64,000 bases of DNA from Anaerococcus porci (GTDB taxonomy: Bacteria > Bacillota > Clostridia > Tissierellales > Peptoniphilaceae). Within the stretch, counting starts at the first letter, position 1, and each line of letters begins with the position of its first letter. A program made the translations under genes and the position numbers. Below, piece after piece: positions 53,447 to 63,037 of this stretch. Below the pieces are notes generated by a model that saw only the letters and a program-made list of their open reading frames with translations, had not been told where the DNA came from and made no database searches. The DNA is taken from positions 243,806-307,805 of the forward strand of contig NZ_VULQ01000001.1 in the NCBI RefSeq assembly GCF_009696575.1, in the 5' to 3' direction.

Positions 53447-55231
53447 TCATTTTCTCTTGTCATCAATGCTAGAGCCTCGACGTGCGTTGTCTTTTGATTG
53501 GGAACATAATTTTTTATCCTCGTCATTCTTGTAGGAACACAATTTGTTAATGTCATTGTCTTTGGCATTTTTTCTTTTATCTTTGAATTTATTAGAATCT
53601 TGACTATCTTTAATTCCTGTTTTGAAATAGAATGTTAAGTCATATGGATGAACTGTTCCGTCTTTGTCAATTCTACCCACCACAACTTTATCAACTATGC
53701 TTTCAAATACTGTTCTGTTAAATTCCTCTATAATTTCTTTATTTTCTAACACCTTTTTAAATTGCTTTAATCTTTCTTTAATAGAGTTTTCATCTTTTAT
53801 TGTTAGTTCCAGTGTTTTCTTTTCATCAAGTAATTCTTCTTTTTGTTTCATAAGTTTTTTATACTTTTTAACATAAACTTCTTCGTCTATACTATCTTCT
53901 AAATGAAGATCAACTAACTTTCTTTCTTGACTAATGATTCTATTTAAATGATTTTCTATCTTTTTCAGATCCTTGACTAAAGTATTATCATTTATTTCTT
54001 CTTCAACAATTTTTAAAAAGTCATCTATTACTGTTGAATCTGCATGGCATAATTGCCTATAGCTTTCAACAAAAGCTTTTTCTATTGCCGCTTCTTGTAT
54101 TCCCTTTGAATGAGGACAATATTTCTTACCTTTTTTTGTTGATTTTACACATTGCCAGTTAATTTTTTTATAAATTGAACTAGTGTGCCATGTTCTTCTT
54201 GAAAGTATTTCACCACAAAATCCACATTCCAGCATACTTGAAAAAGCGTATTGTCTTGATAGTTTCTCTCTTTTTCTATCCTTATTAGCAATGGCGTTTC
54301 TGTTTTGTGCTCTCCTGAGTCTAATCTCCTGTGCCTTTTCAAAGTCTTCTCTTGATATAATTGGCTCGTGATGATTTTCAATGTGGTATTTATCAGATTC
54401 ACCAAAGTTTGCTAGTCTTCTTTTTGTTATGGGATCAACTGTGAAGGTCTTTCCCATTAGTATATCGCCAATATACTTTTCATTTTTAATTACTCCTAAC
54501 ACTGTAGTGTCAGACCATTTTGTTTTACCTCTCGGGGTGAGATATCCTTGTTCTTCTAGTTCCCTGCCAATGACTGAGCCACCATTGCCCTCTAAATATC
54601 TTTTAAAGATATACCTAACAATTTTGGCTGCTTCTTCATTTATAGAGATACTTTTTGTTGTAGGGTCATAATCGTATCCAAGACAACTTTGAAAACCAAT
54701 AAGCTCCCCCTTTTCCATTTTAATTTTCAGTCCTTTTTTCACATGGGCTGAGGTATTTTCTACTTCTTGTTGAGCTACTGAACTTAATATTGTTAGTAAT
54801 AGCTCTCCATCCATTGTCAAAGTATCTATATTTTCTTCTTCAAATACTACACCAACATTGTTTTCCTTTAATAGTCTTACATACTTTAAGGTATCTAATG
54901 TATTTCTAGCAAATCTTGATATAGATTTAGTAATTATCATGTCTATATCTCCATTTTGACAATCACTTATTAGTCTTATAAAATCAGCTCTTTTAGTTGC
55001 AGTTGTTCCTGTGGTTGCTTCATCTGCATATATACCAGCCAAAGTCCAACTCTTATTATTTTTTATTAGATTTGTATAATAATCAACTTGCGATTTATAT
55101 GATTCAAGTTGGTCTTTGCTATCTGTACTTACTCTACAATATGCTGCAACACGTTTTAAATCTAAATGTATTGAATTTCTATTTCTTGCTCCAGTATTTG
55201 AAGCTTTTATTACTTTTACTTTAGTATTCAT
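53447..55231 (-). CDS. large serine recombinase (integrase of an integrative element)
   Basis: 594 residues: N-terminal resolvase catalytic domain with the nucleophile Ser in AAYCRVSTDSKDQLESY and ITKSISRFARNTLD; recombinase domain (GYDYDPTTKSISINEEAAKIVRYIFKRYLEG...GVIKNEKYIGDI); zinc ribbon (LECGFCGEILSRRTW...WQCVK...KYCPHSKGI); coiled coil (about 415-510). These enzymes integrate and excise ICEs and phages at specific att sites. The gene is intact, with SD GGAGGTAAA. It lies at the edge of the region flanked by the RlmD-like tail, the expected place for an element's integrase. Confidence 0.93.
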   Translation of the reverse strand: MNTKVKVIKASNTGARNRNSIHLDLKRVAAYCRVSTDSKDQLESYKSQVDYYTNLIKNNKSWTLAGIYADEATTGTTATKRADFIRLISDCQNGDIDMIITKSISRFARNTLDTLKYVRLLKENNVGVVFEEENIDTLTMDGELLLTILSSVAQQEVENTSAHVKKGLKIKMEKGELIGFQSCLGYDYDPTTKSISINEEAAKIVRYIFKRYLEGNGGSVIGRELEEQGYLTPRGKTKWSDTTVLGVIKNEKYIGDILMGKTFTVDPITKRRLANFGESDKYHIENHHEPIISREDFEKAQEIRLRRAQNRNAIANKDRKREKLSRQYAFSSMLECGFCGEILSRRTWHTSSIYKKINWQCVKSTKKGKKYCPHSKGIQEAAIEKAFVESYRQLCHADSTVIDDFLKIVEEEINDNTLVKDLKKIENHLNRIISQERKLVDLHLEDSIDEEVYVKKYKKLMKQKEELLDEKKTLELTIKDENSIKERLKQFKKVLENKEIIEEFNRTVFESIVDKVVVGRIDKDGTVHPYDLTFYFKTGIKDSQDSNKFKDKRKNAKDNDINKLCSYKNDEDKKLCSQSKDNARRGSSIDDKRK

Positions 55232-55286
55232 TTTACCTCCTTCCCATTTTGTATCTTTCTACAGTGTTATTATATCACAAAATTAA

Positions 55287-55424
55287 CTACTTTCTATCTC
55301 TCTTCTTATAATCATTTTCTAATCTGTTCTTAATTTTTGTATATTCCTTATCATTAATTAATTTAAGATCATAAAGTCTACATAAAATAGCAACTCTCAT
55401 ACTATAAACCTTTATTGCTTGCAT
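55287..55424 (-). CDS. small recombinase-associated protein (SHOCT-like)
   Basis: 45 residues (MQAIKVYSMRVAILCRLYDLKLINDKEYTKIKNRLENDYKKRD). The YDLKLINDKEYTKIKNRL part is a short SHOCT-like helix pair. The frame is open upstream to 55517, but the ATG at 55424 has an ideal AGGAGG. It lies 55 bp before the recombinase on the same strand. Such small genes recur before clostridial serine recombinases; a directionality-factor role is possible but unproven. Confidence 0.65.
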   Translation of the reverse strand: MQAIKVYSMRVAILCRLYDLKLINDKEYTKIKNRLENDYKKRDRK

Positions 55425-55652
55425 TTTACCTCCTATGTAAGTTGATTTTTTTACCTTGATAAGTGGATTAAATCTGAAATGTGCTAATTCCACATAAGCA
55501 ACTTCAATAATATTCACACTTCAAAGTATTTTGATTTTTATAGAAAGATGACAAAATACCCCTCACTTTATATAGTGAAATTTGTCCTCTTTGGTAACCA
55601 GAATTTTTATTTTTCCATAGTATTTTTGAGTTTTAAAGATTAATTTGAACAT

Positions 55653-55692
55653 AAAAAGAGGACTTATGCACATAGGCATAAATCCTCTAATC
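55653..55692 (-). terminator. terminator after the ABC exporter gene
   Basis: Minus strand AGAGGATTTATGC-CTATGT-GCATAAGTCCTCTTTTTATG, a 13-bp stem with one G-T pair and T5, about 40 bp after the stop. Confidence 0.9.
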
Positions 55693-55731
55693 TAAATTTT
55701 CCTATTCAAAGACTTTAAATCTTTCTTCCTA

Positions 55732-57462
55732 TCAATTATTTAATTTCCATGATTCTGCCTTAGCCTTTGCATTTATAAGGTCAGAATAAAGTCCATTATT
55801 TTCAATCAATTTTTCATGATTTCCACGTTCTACTATTTCTCCATCTTTTAAGACTAGAATCTGATCTGCATTTCTAATGGTTTTTAGTCTATGGGCAATC
55901 ATAATTACTGTTTTGTTTTTTGTTAATGATTCTATTGCTTCTTTTAATTTATCTTCATTTTCTGGATCTATATTTGCAGTTGCCTCATCAAAGATAATTA
56001 TGTCTGCATCTTTTAGCATGGCTCTGGCTATGGAAATTCTTTGTTTTTCTCCACCTGAAAGACTTGCTCCACCTTCTCCGATGATAGTGTTATATCCTTC
56101 TGGTAAAGCTTCTATAAATTCATGACATCTTGCTTTTTTTGCAGCTTCTATAACTTCTTCATGGCTTGCATTTTGTCTTCCAAATTTTATATTATTTTCA
56201 ATAGAATCTTCAAATAAATATACATCTTGAAAGACCATGGAAATTGAATTCATAAGATTTTCTATCTTATAATCCTTAATATTTTTTCCACCTATTAATA
56301 TTTCACCAGAATTTACATCCCAAAATCTCGCTATGAGATTACAAAATGTTGTTTTACCTGACCCAGAAGGACCAACGAGGGCTGAAACAGAAGATTCTTT
56401 TATTTCCATAGAAAGATTATCTATAACCTTATTTTTTCCATCGTAAGAAAAGTCTACGTCTTGAAGTTCTATATTATAGGATTCTATTTTTTCTCCCTTG
56501 TCAATATTTTCTAACTCTCTTGAATCTAAAATCTTTCCTATTTCAGAAGTTATAGTTGATATTCTTGACATATCATCCATATAGTTCATGATTTTTAAAA
56601 TGCTAGAAACCGTAGCAAAGGATAAGACGATTAAGGTAATTAAATTTCCTAAATCAATACTTCCATTTATATAAAATAAAATCCCAAAGGGTATGATTGT
56701 AATAATTCCCATAGGAGAAAGTAATCTACCTATGGCAACCCTATTCATAGATTCACCCATCCAGTTATAATAAAAGCTTGCATTGTCATAAACTGCATCA
56801 GCATATTTTTTATAAGATGATTCGCTTTGATTAAATGTCTTTATTACTTCTATCCCATTTATATACTCAACAATGGAATTATTCATATGTTGACCAATGG
56901 CAACTGACTTTCCAAACATTTCCTTATAATGAGCATTCATAACAGACATCATGGTAACCATTCCTACCACAAATGGAATTAGTGATAATAAAGTTAAACG
57001 CCAATCTAATGTAAACATGTAAATAAACAATAGAATAGGTCCTACTAAATTTGCAGTAAATTCTGGCACTAAGTGGGCAAGGGATGTTTCCATAGAATCA
57101 ACTTGCTCAACTATAATATTTTTTAATTCTCCAGATGTTCTTGATAATACATCTCCTAGTGGCATCTTAAATAATTTTTTGGAAATATCATTTCTAATTT
57201 CTCCTAATGAATTAAAGGTTGCCGTATGGGAAATACTTGTTGATATTCCTGCTGCCACTTCTTTAATAACAAATGTTATTAAAATATTTATGCATAGTGG
57301 AGTATATAAACTCATATCATTTGCACCATTAATCAAATTTACAATAATTTTTGCCATGTATATATAAGAAAAAAGCCCAGTAACTACTCCCACTATGGCA
57401 AGTAGTACGGATATAAAATATGAGCCTTTTCTTTTTCTTACATAATGTTTTATTAATTCCAT
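55732..57462 (-). CDS. ABC exporter half-transporter (IrtB/YbtQ-like)
   Basis: 576 residues: six-helix membrane domain (residues about 15-300) and an ATPase with Walker A VGPSGSGKTTFC, signature SLSGGEKQRISIARAM, Walker B IIIFDEATANIDPENE and H-loop IAHRLK. It belongs to the type IV half-transporters, whose IrtAB/YbtPQ relatives move siderophores. The usual second half is absent, so a homodimer is likely. Last gene of the TetR-controlled operon, 12 bp after the hydrolase gene. Confidence 0.9.
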   Translation of the reverse strand: MELIKHYVRKRKGSYFISVLLAIVGVVTGLFSYIYMAKIIVNLINGANDMSLYTPLCINILITFVIKEVAAGISTSISHTATFNSLGEIRNDISKKLFKMPLGDVLSRTSGELKNIIVEQVDSMETSLAHLVPEFTANLVGPILLFIYMFTLDWRLTLLSLIPFVVGMVTMMSVMNAHYKEMFGKSVAIGQHMNNSIVEYINGIEVIKTFNQSESSYKKYADAVYDNASFYYNWMGESMNRVAIGRLLSPMGIITIIPFGILFYINGSIDLGNLITLIVLSFATVSSILKIMNYMDDMSRISTITSEIGKILDSRELENIDKGEKIESYNIELQDVDFSYDGKNKVIDNLSMEIKESSVSALVGPSGSGKTTFCNLIARFWDVNSGEILIGGKNIKDYKIENLMNSISMVFQDVYLFEDSIENNIKFGRQNASHEEVIEAAKKARCHEFIEALPEGYNTIIGEGGASLSGGEKQRISIARAMLKDADIIIFDEATANIDPENEDKLKEAIESLTKNKTVIMIAHRLKTIRNADQILVLKDGEIVERGNHEKLIENNGLYSDLINAKAKAESWKLNN

Positions 57463-57474
57463 AAAACCCCTTCC

Positions 57475-58108
57475 TTAATTTGTCATTAAAAAATCATAAA
57501 TTTCTTTCGCCACAATTTCCCAATCGTTGTCAAGCATCATATCATGACAAATATCATTTAAAACTATAATTTTACTTTTTAATTTTTTCCCTGTCCTAAT
57601 TGAAAATTTAACTGGTACACAATTATCATTCCAAGATGTTAAAACCAGTGAGGGTATGTTTGTAATGCTTTTGTTTGTTTTAAACCCTTTTAAAACTTGT
57701 ATTTGTGCTTTAATTGGATCTTTCCTCAGTTTATTAATATAATATTCTTTATTATCTACCCTATTTTCTGAAAAAAATAGGTTTTCTCTCGACTTTGTAA
57801 ACATTTTTTATAGGTAAAGGTGAAATCAATATAATTTTATAGACTTTATTTGAATTAAATTTCGCGTAATTTAAAGCAACTAAACTTCCCATAGAATGGG
57901 CTACCAAAACAACTTTGTTATTACATTTTTTTACTGTACTGTCTAAAATATCAATATAATCTTTTATTTCTATCTCTTTGCTATTTTCCCATTTAAAATC
58001 TATTGCAAATGTTCTATGTTCTTTAACATTTAAGTAATTAACAAAATTATTCCAACACCACGCTCCATGCATTGAGCCATGTAAAAATATAATATCGATA
58101 TTATTCAT
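57475..58108 (-). pseudogene. alpha/beta hydrolase with a frameshift in an A-run
   Basis: Two overlapping frames form one hydrolase of about 210 residues. First part: IIFLHGSMHGAWCWNNFVNYL and the nucleophile elbow AHSMGSLVALNYA; second part: LVLTSWNDNCVPVKFS with the catalytic Asp and CHDMMLDNDWEIVAKEIYDFL with the catalytic His. The frames switch at ATAAAAAATG near 57,804: one more A would join PIKK to MFTKSRENLFFSENR. This may be an error in a homopolymer, a real mutation or slippage. By context it may process the compound moved by the neighbouring transporters. Confidence 0.82.
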
Positions 58109-58183
58109 TGCTAATGTTTCCTTTATAATATAGTCTCTTTAGAAATGAAATATTTCTAAAGAGACTTACATAAATATTATAAC

Positions 58184-59827
58184 TTATTTACTTGTCTTAG
58201 CTTTTACACTGTAAATATTGAAAAATTGAGGTGTACTTGTAAAGTCATATCCACCAATTTTGTCATTTCTATACAAAATCATTTCTTTTGAATAAGAAAG
58301 AGGCAAATCCATAGCGTTTTCGTTTGAATATACTATAGCTTTTTGTATATTATCTTTAATCTCCCCTTCGTTTGTAGAAGTGGAAGCCTTCTTTATTGCA
58401 TCAATATATACGTTTGAATCAGAAAGTGCTTTTAACGGCATCAAATGCGGATCCATTTCAGTGATTGATTCTTGTAAGAACTTATGAGGTTCAGTATAAG
58501 AACCCTCTGTATTCCAGGTTGTCAAATGGAATTCTCCCTTTATACCATCTGTCCACCACGACATTTGATCTTTTTCAACTAGGTCAACATCTATACCTAC
58601 TTCTTTTAATTGCGTCTTTATTGCAAGTGCAGTTTCCTTAGCAAGTACTAAATCTGACCAGTAAACATATTGAAGCTTTAATGGACTTCCATCCTTTTCT
58701 CTAATTCCTGTATCTTTATTGAGTTTCCAACCCGCTTCATCTAGCAAGCTATTTGCCTTTTCAGGAGCATAACTATAATTAGTTGGATAGTTTGCATCAC
58801 AATAAGCTACATCTTTAGGGAATAAAGTTTCAGCTACATCTTCATATGAGTATGTTAAACTGTCGACAATGTCTTTTTTGTTAATTGCATAATTAATTGC
58901 TTGACGAACTTTTAAATCTTCTAATTCTTTTTTACTTGGATTTAAAATTAGATTCTTAGTCAAAGTCCTATTTTTATTGACTTCTCCAGTAACATCCTTA
59001 ATTTCAGAACCTTTTTTGAAGTCATCATAATTTATTAAATCTGCTCCATAAATTAAATCTATTTCCCCCTTATTTAAGGCTTGAAGTCTTGAGGAAGCAT
59101 CGGGAATATATTTGACAATAACTTCATCATAATAAGGTTTTTCCCCATGATAATTTTCATTTCTAACAAATTTTGTATATTCTCCAGATTTAAATTCTTC
59201 ATATACATAAGGACCTGTTCCTATATTTTCGTTAAATGTCTCAAAGTTTCCCTCAGTAAATGACTTTGGAGATGGCATCCCCAATACATTTTGGAAACAA
59301 AAGCCATTTATATAAAATTTAGACGGATTTTCATAGTGAACAGCAATCGTATTATCATCAATAACTTCTGTTGATTTTATCTCTGCAACAGCCCTAATGC
59401 CTGCAAAATTAGGGTTAGACTTATCAAAATCTAATATCTTTTTTACTGCATCAGCATTAAAATCTTCACCATCTGAAAACTTTACCCCATCCTTTAATTT
59501 AAAGACTAAAGTTTTGCCATCATCTTTATATTCAAAGCTTTCAGCAAGTTTTGGTACAATTTCACCGTTTTCATAAGCTACTAGGGTTTCGTAAATTAAA
59601 CCACAAGCCATATTATTTTCCTTATTCATTGTTAAAGTCGTAAGGTTTGTCAGTTCTTTAGCAGTACATAAGGTTAAAACCTTCTTGCTTTCATCTTTTG
59701 TGTTTTCACTTGCTACATTTGAATTTTCTTGTACTTTTTCTTGATTCTTTTGGCAACCTCCTAGTAAAATTGAAAAACTAAATACAAGTGCCAATAAAAC
59801 CATCATATTTTTTCTAAGTTTGATCAT
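58184..59827 (-). CDS. oligopeptide/nickel-type ABC transporter substrate-binding lipoprotein
   Basis: 547 residues, SBP_bac_5 family (NikA/OppA). Lipoprotein signal peptide with lipobox LLGGC. Family blocks: PKLAESFEYKDDGKTLVFKLKDGVKFSDGEDFNADAVKKILDF, GTGPYVYEEFKSGEYTKFVRNENYHGEKPYYDEVIVKYIPD and VRQAINYAINKKDIVDSL. The length and NikA-like composition suggest a metal or metal-chelate ligand, but peptides are not excluded. It is the receptor for the permeases and ATPases encoded before it in the same operon. Confidence 0.92.
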   Translation of the reverse strand: MIKLRKNMMVLLALVFSFSILLGGCQKNQEKVQENSNVASENTKDESKKVLTLCTAKELTNLTTLTMNKENNMACGLIYETLVAYENGEIVPKLAESFEYKDDGKTLVFKLKDGVKFSDGEDFNADAVKKILDFDKSNPNFAGIRAVAEIKSTEVIDDNTIAVHYENPSKFYINGFCFQNVLGMPSPKSFTEGNFETFNENIGTGPYVYEEFKSGEYTKFVRNENYHGEKPYYDEVIVKYIPDASSRLQALNKGEIDLIYGADLINYDDFKKGSEIKDVTGEVNKNRTLTKNLILNPSKKELEDLKVRQAINYAINKKDIVDSLTYSYEDVAETLFPKDVAYCDANYPTNYSYAPEKANSLLDEAGWKLNKDTGIREKDGSPLKLQYVYWSDLVLAKETALAIKTQLKEVGIDVDLVEKDQMSWWTDGIKGEFHLTTWNTEGSYTEPHKFLQESITEMDPHLMPLKALSDSNVYIDAIKKASTSTNEGEIKDNIQKAIVYSNENAMDLPLSYSKEMILYRNDKIGGYDFTSTPQFFNIYSVKAKTSK

Positions 59828-59829
59828 TT

Positions 59830-60540
59830 CTATCTCCTTTGCAATTTTCCTTCTCTCAATATTTTTCCTTTCTTTATCTCTATGATATAATCTGAAATCT
59901 TTTTTGCTTGATTTATATCATGAGTGATAAAAATATAAGAAATACTATGCTTAGATTGATAATAAAAAAGTAAGTTTAATACTTTTTCAATCGTCAGTAA
60001 GTCAAGCCCAGCTGTAACCTCATCTAGTATTAAAAAATCAGGATTAACCATAAGGGCTCTTATGAGCGACAATCTTCTTTGCTCACCTCCAGATAGTTGG
60101 TGAACGGGCACATCTAATATTTCCTTTTTTAAATGTAAATCCTCGCAAAATAATAATACCTTTTCCTTTCTTTCCTTTTTCGACAAGTTTGTTAAATTAA
60201 TAAGCCCTTCTTCCAAATTTTTAAAAGTGCTTATACCAGGATTTAAAGTACCAGATGTATCCTGGAAAACAGACTGGATATTTTTTCTATATTTCCTTAT
60301 TTTTTTTAATTTTAATTTTGAGATATCTACAGAATCATAGAGTATAGATCCTTCATCTATTCTTTCTAATCCTATTAATGCTTTTGCAATGGTGCTTTTA
60401 CCAGATCCACTTTCACCAATTAAACTTAAGTTATCTCCCCTTTTTAGTGAAAAGGAAATTTGATCTAGAGCTTTAAATGTCCCTTTTACTGTTTCAAAAG
60501 AAAGGCTAACATTACTCATAGCTATTTCGTCCATTTCCAT
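59830..60540 (-). CDS. oligopeptide/nickel-type ABC transporter ATP-binding protein (second)
   Basis: 236 residues: Walker A GESGSGKST, Q-loop VFQDTSGTLNPGIST, signature LSGGEQRRLSLIRAL, Walker B FLILDEVTAGLD, H-loop ITHDINQ. NikE/OppF position in the operon; lacks the C-terminal oligopeptide-ABC extension of OppF, as NikE-like proteins often do. It overlaps the preceding ATPase gene by 19 bp and ends 2 bp before the lipoprotein gene. Confidence 0.93.
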   Translation of the reverse strand: MEMDEIAMSNVSLSFETVKGTFKALDQISFSLKRGDNLSLIGESGSGKSTIAKALIGLERIDEGSILYDSVDISKLKLKKIRKYRKNIQSVFQDTSGTLNPGISTFKNLEEGLINLTNLSKKERKEKVLLFCEDLHLKKEILDVPVHQLSGGEQRRLSLIRALMVNPDFLILDEVTAGLDLLTIEKVLNLLFYYQSKHSISYIFITHDINQAKKISDYIIEIKKGKILREGKLQRR

Positions 60541-61304
60541 TCACCTCCAGAATCTAATATTTTCTGACTACAGATAACAAATTTTCTTGTCCATTCTTCT
60601 TTAGGGCTTTCAAATATATCTTCACTACTCCCCTTTTCTATAAGGCATCCATTTTCTATCACATAGATGCAATCGCTATATTTTTTAAGAATATCAGCCT
60701 CATGTGTTATTAACAAAATTCCTTTGCCTTTGAAATTTGCTTTAATCAATTCAAAAAATAATGATGAGTTATAATTGTCTAAGGCTGATGTTGGTTCATC
60801 AGCAATTATATAATCAGTATTTAGTCCCATAGATATCGCTAAAATCACACGCTGAATCATGCCTCCAGAGAGTTCAGTTGGATATGAATCTAAAACTCTT
60901 TCATATTCAAGATTGACGCTTTTGAGCTTATCTTTTGCTATACTTAATGCTTCTGATTTATTTATATTAAGATTAGCAATATATATTTCAACCATTTGAC
61001 TTTTTATCTTTTTTCTTTTGTCAAAAGAAATCATGGGAAGTTGAGGAATAAAAGCGATGTTTCTATTGTTGCTATTGATATTATCTTTTTCCAATATATC
61101 GAAATCATCTATAGTAATAGTTCCAGAACTTACTTTTAAATCCTCTGATAAAATCCCAAGTATTGTGTTTACTAATGTAGTCTTCCCAGCACCACTGGGT
61201 CCAGTGAGACCAATAATTTTTCCCATAGGAATTCTAAGAGAAATATTATTTAAAAGATTGTTTCCTTTTTTATCTGTAACTTGTAATTGATTAACCAAAA
61301 TCAT
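60522..61304 (-). CDS. oligopeptide/nickel-type ABC transporter ATP-binding protein (first)
   Basis: 260 residues from the ATG at 61304 (MILVNQLQVTDKKGNNLL). Walker A GPSGAGKTT, Q-loop FIPQLPMISFDK, signature LSGGMIQRVILAISMG, Walker B YIIADEPTSALD, H-loop ITHEADI, and the NikD-like C-terminal EKGSSEDIFESPKEEWTRKF. The frame extends to 61370 inside the permease gene, but GAAGGTGAAG before 61304 gives the natural start. Confidence 0.93.
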   Translation of the reverse strand: MILVNQLQVTDKKGNNLLNNISLRIPMGKIIGLTGPSGAGKTTLVNTILGILSEDLKVSSGTITIDDFDILEKDNINSNNRNIAFIPQLPMISFDKRKKIKSQMVEIYIANLNINKSEALSIAKDKLKSVNLEYERVLDSYPTELSGGMIQRVILAISMGLNTDYIIADEPTSALDNYNSSLFFELIKANFKGKGILLITHEADILKKYSDCIYVIENGCLIEKGSSEDIFESPKEEWTRKFVICSQKILDSGGEWKWTK

Positions 61305-61308
61305 ATCT

Positions 61309-62085
61309 TCACCTTCTATTCGCTTCTTTTGCAATAATATTAAAAGACATTGTAGTAATAAAAACTGCAAAAATCGGGTAAATTATGAGTTCTGGCTTAA
61401 TAAATATTGAATCTCTCGCTTCTAAAATCATAGAACCCCACTCCACAACATTTTCTCCAAGTCCAATTCCTATAAATGAAAAACCAGTAATTGCTAAAAT
61501 CATATCCGCACAGGACAAACAAATATAATGAACTAAATCTAATAATATATTTGGTAGTATATGAACTAGAACCAACCTAGTCTTTGAAGCACCAAGTGAA
61601 ATCATGCAAGTGCAATAAGCTTTATCGTATTCAATATTTATTTGAGTTCTAACAAGTCTTAAAAATCTCAATATATATGAAACAACCAAAGCGATTAATG
61701 TAGTTTTTATTCCATTTCCCCAAGATGCTATAAATATGATTAAATAAGCAATTGGTGGTATAGCCGTTACAGCATTAATAATCGAATCTACTACTACATT
61801 CTTTTTCATGGTAACTTTTGACGTTAGTGTTCCTAAAAGCAAACCTAAAGTAAAAACAATAATTGATGCCGTCATAACCATAAATAATGTAGTTTTCCCC
61901 CCGAACAGTATTCTCGATAAAACGCACCTGCCCATGCTATCATTTCCCAAAAGATACTTAGAACTTGGATTTGCAAATCTAAGGGGAAGATTAACTTCTA
62001 GGGGATCATTAGGGGCAAAAAAACTTCCAAGAAATATAAATAAAATCACTAGGAAAGGAAATAATGTCCTTTTGTTTATTTTCAT
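61309..62085 (-). CDS. oligopeptide/nickel-type ABC transporter permease (second)
   Basis: 258-residue inner-membrane permease of the OppC/NikC type with about six segments. Typical features: FLGSFFAPNDPLEVNLPLRFANPSSKYLLGNDSMGRCVLSRILFGGKTTLF (the LGTDxxGRDxxSRxxxG signature) and the EAA-loop region SLGASKTRLVLVHILPNILLDLVHY. It overlaps the first permease (TAATG). Confidence 0.93.
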   Translation of the reverse strand: MKINKRTLFPFLVILFIFLGSFFAPNDPLEVNLPLRFANPSSKYLLGNDSMGRCVLSRILFGGKTTLFMVMTASIIVFTLGLLLGTLTSKVTMKKNVVVDSIINAVTAIPPIAYLIIFIASWGNGIKTTLIALVVSYILRFLRLVRTQINIEYDKAYCTCMISLGASKTRLVLVHILPNILLDLVHYICLSCADMILAITGFSFIGIGLGENVVEWGSMILEARDSIFIKPELIIYPIFAVFITTMSFNIIAKEANRR

Positions 62086-63017
62086 TAATCTCCCCTTTCC
62101 TTTATCAAAAGATCGTTTATCAAATCTGATATTATATTAGCAAGTGCAATAAATAATGCTAAAAAGAAAACCAACCCATGAATCATCGTTGCATCACGAT
62201 TTATTACAGAATTTACAATCAAATATCCAAATCCTGGAATAGAAAAAACTCCCTCAACTATTGCCACATTTGCAATCATAAGTCCAATACTCTGAAAGAA
62301 ATTTGGAATTAACTTTACTATCGAGTTTGGCAATATATGTTTCACGAACAAAGTAAATTCCTTTAGACCATTTGCTCTAAAAAACATAATATAATATTCA
62401 CCATTCTCTTTGTCTAAAGCATCTTTAAATAGTGGATAATAAAAAGAAGCCCCAAATATCCCTAAAGTTATTGCAGGAAGTAGATAATTTGTAATGCCAA
62501 TATTACCTGCTACTGATAGCAAATCCCACTTTACTGCAAATATATCAAGTAAGATAATAGCAATATAAAAGCTAGGAATTGAAACACCAATAAGGCATAA
62601 AAGATTTATAAGCTTATTGATTATCTTGCTCTTCCATAAGAAAGCAATACATCCCAAAGATAATACTAAAATTACCTGCAATATTGCGGAAAAGAAAACA
62701 ACAGATAAAGTTTTTGGCAAAGCCAACATTATATTATCCCAGACTGGTTTACCATTGCTTAAAGACTGTCCTAAGTCTAGAGAAAAAAGATTTTTAATCC
62801 AGTTAAAATATTGTTCATATAGAGGTTTATCAAAACCAAATCTTATTCTTACTTCTTCAATTTGCTCAGGTGATGGACTTCCGATATGTCTTTTAGCATA
62901 TGCAGTGGCCGGATCGACGGGAGATAATTTCATTAAAACAAATGATAAAACACTAACAATTAATAATGTCATTATTAGCTCATAAAATTTTTTTAAAAAT
63001 GTCTTTTTTGTATTCAT
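62085..63017 (-). CDS. oligopeptide/nickel-type ABC transporter permease (first)
   Basis: 310-residue OppB/NikB-type permease with about six membrane segments. Signature parts: LMKLSPVDPATAYAKRHIGSPSPEQIEEVRIRFGFDKPLYEQYFNWIKNLFSLDLGQSLSNGKPVWD and the EAA region FFRANGLKEFTLFVKHILPNSIVKLI, followed by VEGVFSIPGFGYLIVNSV. First structural gene after the TetR regulator, 20 bp downstream of it. Confidence 0.94.
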   Translation of the reverse strand: MNTKKTFLKKFYELIMTLLIVSVLSFVLMKLSPVDPATAYAKRHIGSPSPEQIEEVRIRFGFDKPLYEQYFNWIKNLFSLDLGQSLSNGKPVWDNIMLALPKTLSVVFFSAILQVILVLSLGCIAFLWKSKIINKLINLLCLIGVSIPSFYIAIILLDIFAVKWDLLSVAGNIGITNYLLPAITLGIFGASFYYPLFKDALDKENGEYYIMFFRANGLKEFTLFVKHILPNSIVKLIPNFFQSIGLMIANVAIVEGVFSIPGFGYLIVNSVINRDATMIHGLVFFLALFIALANIISDLINDLLIKERGD

Positions 63018-63037
63018 TTTTATACCATAATTTAAGA

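Noticed and set aside
55287..55517. 76-residue version of the small recombinase-associated protein
   Set aside because: The perfect AGGAGG before 55424 defines a 45-residue product.
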